Positions 61,297 to 64,000 of a stretch of DNA of 64,000 bases are shown here, piece after piece. Under the pieces are notes generated by a model. The model saw nothing but the letters and a program-made list of their open reading frames with translations. It had not been told where the DNA came from and searched no databases. Every line of letters begins with the position of its first letter. Position 1 is the first letter of the stretch. The DNA is from Provencibacterium sp. (lineage in GTDB: Bacteria; Bacillota; Clostridia; Oscillospirales; Ruminococcaceae): contig JAAWAN010000022.1 of assembly GCA_022792175.1 (NCBI GenBank), positions 247,938 to 311,937 of the forward strand, in the 5' to 3' direction. The translations under genes were made by a program, and so were the position numbers.

Positions 61297-61818
61297 CTAA
61301 AAGAGGGAGCGGTAGATGAGATTGCTGGGAAAGAAAAAGAGATAGGGGGCAGTAAAAACCGCCAGCAGCAGCGAAAGCCGCTTTTGCAGGGCGGGGGAAA
61401 GCGATGTTTTCCGGAAGGAAAAGCGCCGGTTTAAAAGATAAATGCATCCGCCCGAGAGCAGCAGCGCCGCCAGCACATACAAAAAGGCAAAGATGTTTTC
61501 AAAGGGGTTCATGGCAATGGCATTTGTCATATTCTGATACCACCAGTCCCCGAAATAAGCATCCACCAGCTGGCTTAAAAAGAGCAGGAGGCTGCCGGCA
61601 AGGTCGGAGAGAAAACCGAAAAGAAAGATTTTAAGAATGCTCCTTTTATAAATCTCCTTTTTTCCTTCTATATGCAGAAAATGCAGCGACAGCAGTAAAA
61701 CGGCGCTGTCAATCAGAAAATTCCCCGGGATGACGATTAGCCACAGCTGGGGCAGCAGAAGCAGCGCCCAAAGGGGGAGCAGCAGGTTATAAAGCCGTAC
61801 ATTGTTTTTTCTTTTCAT
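61297..61818 (-). CDS. membrane protein of unknown function
   Basis: I do not recognise the family. The 173-residue protein has a basic N-terminus (MKRKNN) and about five hydrophobic helices: LLLPLWALLLLPQLWLIVIP near residue 12, LIDSAVLLLSLHFLHI, ILKIFLFGFLSDLAGSLLLF near 62, a segment IFAFLYVLAALLLSGGCIYL near 108 and LLLAVFTAPYLFFFPSNLI near the C-terminus, with a WWYQN loop. The ATG follows AAAGGAGTTCCC, 17 bp after the stop of the rhamnosidase-like gene, so it is cotranscribed with it. A role tied to that enzyme is not supported by any motif. Confidence 0.7.
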   Translation of the reverse strand: MKRKNNVRLYNLLLPLWALLLLPQLWLIVIPGNFLIDSAVLLLSLHFLHIEGKKEIYKRSILKIFLFGFLSDLAGSLLLFLSQLVDAYFGDWWYQNMTNAIAMNPFENIFAFLYVLAALLLSGGCIYLLNRRFSFRKTSLSPALQKRLSLLLAVFTAPYLFFFPSNLIYRSLF

Positions 61819-61835
61819 GGGAACTCCTTTGCAGC

Positions 61836-63830
61836 TCACAGCATTTTTGCTGGGCAGTTGATAATTTTTTCTTCGCCGGCCTTTAGCTTATAGGTCTGCC
61901 CGTTTATCCGGAGAGTACCGCCCGGAATATCTGAAAGCACCCGGATGTGTGCCGCATCCATTTCAACGCGGACCGCTCCGCCGGGAACCGGAACCTTTCC
62001 GGAGAAGGATTTCAGGTCTCCCAGCTGAGGGCGCACATCAAAGCTTTCATAAGCCACCCCTGTATTGCGCACGCCGAGCCGGTAGGCCCCCAGCAGGTAG
62101 ACCGGGCTGGCGCTCCAGGCATGGCAGAGGGATTTTTCATAGGGGCGGCCATACATGGCATAATGCTGAACACCGGAGAGGGTGGGATCAAACTCCTCGA
62201 AGAAGGAGGTCGCCCCGAAGCGCAGCATGCCCCCGTAGTAATCCCGCAGCGACTGCTCGAGCAGCGCGGTGTTGCCTGCCTCGCAGTGCACCTGGTTTTC
62301 ATAAAACTTGAAGTAGGGGGTGGTAATCTGCGGGACGGCATCGTTGAGGATGACATGGCGGTAAATATCTGCCTTCATCTGCTCGCTGCAGGGCAGGAAC
62401 AGATAGGCCAGAATGTTGCTGTGCCGGGTGACGTTGCGCCGCCCGGATTCGAAGCTGTCGATAAAGGCCTTCTTCTCTGCATCATAAAATTTTTCCAAAA
62501 TGAGGCTCTGGAGACGTTCGGCTTTTTTAGCCGCCCCGCCGTCCGGCCGGCCGAGGAAAGCGCAGAGCCTGCTGTAGCATTCCAGCGCCTTTGCCCATAA
62601 GACCTGCTCGCCGCACAGGGCGCCGGTCTTATCCATATCTGCCCAGTCGATAAAGACCCAGTCTACTCCTTTGCCGCGCATAAAGCCGTCCGCCTCCTCC
62701 CGGCCGGTGCAGAAGCGCATGACTTCCTCCAGCTGCGGCGCTATCTGCTCTAAAAACGCCCGGTCGCCATAGGTCATATAGTGCTCATACAGGCTGATGA
62801 CCCAGAAGAAGGTGTAGTCCATAATCATATTGACATGCATGCTAAAGGGCGTTTTCCCGCCCAGCATAATCAGCGTGCGCTGTTCAATATCCTTATCAAA
62901 AAACAGGTAGCGGTTCACGAAAAGGCTCTGGTAGGTGTCCCCGCTCCATACCCAGTGGTCGCGCTTGATGCCATCCAGGAAAAATTCCCTGCAGTTGAGA
63001 TGGAAGGTGTAGGCGGAAACCTCCCAAACGCGGTTGATGAGCGGCTCATCGCAGGAAAAGGCTCCCCGGTACTCCAGCGGCAGATATTCATAGTCCGCCT
63101 TCACCTGCGCGTTCGGATCGCTCACAAAGATATAGCGGAAGGCGGAGGGACGGTAGCTGAGCCTGCCCTCTTTGGGCTTCCCCTCAAAGCGGATGACGCA
63201 GTTCTCCCCATCCAGCGCCTCCTCCCGGGATTCGCCATACTGTATCCGCACCTGTGCGGCTTTCAGATTGGAAAATTCCGTCCGGCAGTAGGTTTCCTTA
63301 CCGAAATCAAGGAGTATGCCGCCGTTTACCGGCTCCTTTTCGAGCGCTTCCAGCTCTTCATAGCGGAAGGGGAAGGTCTCCGGCGTATGGGCGGAGTCTG
63401 TAAACATCGGGCTGGTCCCGGCTGGGCTCCAGCTGCCGCTCTGATCGTCCGCCAGCCAGCTGCCGTCTGTTTCGACGGCGCCTTCGATATACAGGCAGGG
63501 GAAGGTATGCGGATTGGAAACGCGCACGGTGATAATCTGCCGCCCCGCTTTCAGCGGGACTACCTTTTGTCCCCAGTAGGGGATGGAATCTGCCCCCTCC
63601 CAGGGCCGCAGGGTATCGTGCGCGACGGTAACGGTGAAATCGCCGCAGGCATGGATAGTGATGGTGCCCTCCTGCTCCAGCTCTACCACCTTGCGAAAGG
63701 CAATAACCGGGTCGCAGGCGTACTGCTTCCATATGACGGGTTCTATATATCCATAATTTTGCCGGGTGCTATGGACAAGCAGGCTGTGATAATGCTCAAG
63801 CTCTCCGAATTTCCAAATCCACTGGCTCAT
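61836..63830 (-). CDS. alpha-L-rhamnosidase-like glycoside hydrolase (GH78-type)
   Basis: A 664-residue six-hairpin glycosidase of the alpha-L-rhamnosidase family. N-terminal beta-sandwich parts (QYGESREEALDGEN, RYIFVSDPNAQVK) lead to the catalytic (alpha/alpha)6 barrel beginning with LNCREFFLDGIKRDHWVWSG near residue 280, where GH78 enzymes have D-G-P-x-R-D-R and a catalytic Asp; later CEAGNTALLEQSL and LCHAWSASPVYLLGAYRLGV with the conserved His-Trp. A C-terminal beta domain closes it. No signal peptide, so it acts inside the cell on imported oligosaccharides. ATG 63830 follows GGAGGTGCGCC; the frame is open 45 bp further into a repeat element. Confidence 0.85.
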   Translation of the reverse strand: MSQWIWKFGELEHYHSLLVHSTRQNYGYIEPVIWKQYACDPVIAFRKVVELEQEGTITIHACGDFTVTVAHDTLRPWEGADSIPYWGQKVVPLKAGRQIITVRVSNPHTFPCLYIEGAVETDGSWLADDQSGSWSPAGTSPMFTDSAHTPETFPFRYEELEALEKEPVNGGILLDFGKETYCRTEFSNLKAAQVRIQYGESREEALDGENCVIRFEGKPKEGRLSYRPSAFRYIFVSDPNAQVKADYEYLPLEYRGAFSCDEPLINRVWEVSAYTFHLNCREFFLDGIKRDHWVWSGDTYQSLFVNRYLFFDKDIEQRTLIMLGGKTPFSMHVNMIMDYTFFWVISLYEHYMTYGDRAFLEQIAPQLEEVMRFCTGREEADGFMRGKGVDWVFIDWADMDKTGALCGEQVLWAKALECYSRLCAFLGRPDGGAAKKAERLQSLILEKFYDAEKKAFIDSFESGRRNVTRHSNILAYLFLPCSEQMKADIYRHVILNDAVPQITTPYFKFYENQVHCEAGNTALLEQSLRDYYGGMLRFGATSFFEEFDPTLSGVQHYAMYGRPYEKSLCHAWSASPVYLLGAYRLGVRNTGVAYESFDVRPQLGDLKSFSGKVPVPGGAVRVEMDAAHIRVLSDIPGGTLRINGQTYKLKAGEEKIINCPAKML

Positions 63831-63860
63831 GGCGCACCTCCAGATTTTCTGCATGTTATC

Positions 63861-63928
63861 ATCGGCCATGTCCATAGGACGGCCGGATAAATGGGCGTAT
63901 AATAGCCGCCCTGCGGCTATTATACCAC
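63861..63928 (+). repeat. 68-bp palindromic element, copy 3
   Basis: Begins ATCGGCCATGTCCATAGG and ends in the hairpin GTATAATAGCCGC / GCGGCTATTATAC then CAC. Gap-free match to the element at 55093-55160 in the opposite orientation, with paired changes in the stem. It lies 31 bp upstream of the rhamnosidase start and carries TGGTATAAT on the minus strand, an extended -10 for that gene. Confidence 0.85.
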
Positions 63929-63951
63929 GGACGCAGGGCGGCCGCGGTATA

Positions 63952-64000
63952 ATCGGCCATGTCCATAGGACGGCCGGATAAATGGGCGTATAATAGCCGC
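63952..64000 (+). repeat. palindromic element, copy 4, cut by the window edge
   Basis: The first 49 bases are identical to 63861-63909, at a period of 91 bp, and the element then runs out of the window. Between copies 3 and 4 is a GC-rich linker with CCGCGG. Confidence 0.9.

Noticed and set aside
1..64000. tRNA, rRNA, insertion sequences or prophage genes
   Set aside because: I looked for T-loop signatures, transposases and phage structural or integrase motifs and found none that could be supported.

Overview
The window (about 55-58% GC, strong AGGAGG ribosome binding sites, many TTG/GTG starts) comes from a Gram-positive, anaerobic, spore-forming Clostridia bacterium, most likely of the Oscillospiraceae/Ruminococcaceae type. 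The grounds are the spoIIAA-spoIIAB-sigF operon, an electron-bifurcating hydrogenase/NADH dehydrogenase cluster, zinc forms of S14, S4, L31 and L36, and the clostridial order of the ribosomal cluster. The taxon is inferred from gene content, not from a search.

Layout. 0.1-3.4 kb (-): nuoE/hydC, a small ATPase, a 2Fe-2S protein and nuoF/hydB; no hydrogenase catalytic subunit is seen before the left edge. 3.8-7.7 kb (-): hybrid sensor kinase translationally coupled to an orphan lipoprotein sugar-binding protein. 8.1-10.7 kb (-): rpsO and pnp. 11-11.95 kb (-): a decayed GH172 (DUF2961) glycosidase. 12.2-21.6 kb (+): LacI-type regulator and a myo-inositol catabolic operon iolC-iolD-iolB-Fe-ADH-iolG-iolE-iolJ, with no iolA. 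21.7-24.5 kb: GNAT acetyltransferases, a DUF89 protein and a YigZ/IMPACT protein. 24.6-26.1 kb: an AT-richer accessory patch with a previously unmarked Fst/par-like type I toxin-antitoxin locus, a second small-RNA unit and a nucleoside phosphorylase. 26.2-29.3 kb (-): rpmE, a phosphohexomutase and an N-acetylneuraminate-lyase-like enzyme. 30.1-46.2 kb (+): the complete S10-spc-alpha ribosomal supercluster, rpsJ to rplQ.

46.4-64 kb is mixed: a P-loop kinase behind a TetR-style operator, a MATE exporter, a LplA/LplB/YtcP-type sugar ABC transporter (lipoprotein plus two permeases, no ATPase), a monoacylglycerol-lipase-like hydrolase, a PadR regulator with a HAAS/DUF1700 membrane protein, folC, a secreted 27-repeat leucine-rich protein, the sigma-F operon, a small membrane protein and an alpha-L-rhamnosidase-like enzyme.

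The main unexplained structures are non-coding. (1) The toxin/antisense-RNA locus at 24.68-24.97 kb has direct repeats on both sides of a shared terminator. (2) A 68-bp palindromic element is present at 55.1 kb and, inverted, at 63.9 kb; it aligns without gaps, has compensatory stem changes, and lies in tandem at 90/91-bp spacing at both places. (3) A second dispersed structured repeat (hairpin followed by CCGGTTCCTGC) occurs at 14.5, 29.6 and 32.25 kb, the last inside the ribosomal operon between rplW and rplB. Together with inositol, sialic-acid-type, GH172 and rhamnosidase functions, the picture is a gut-type glycan and polyol user.
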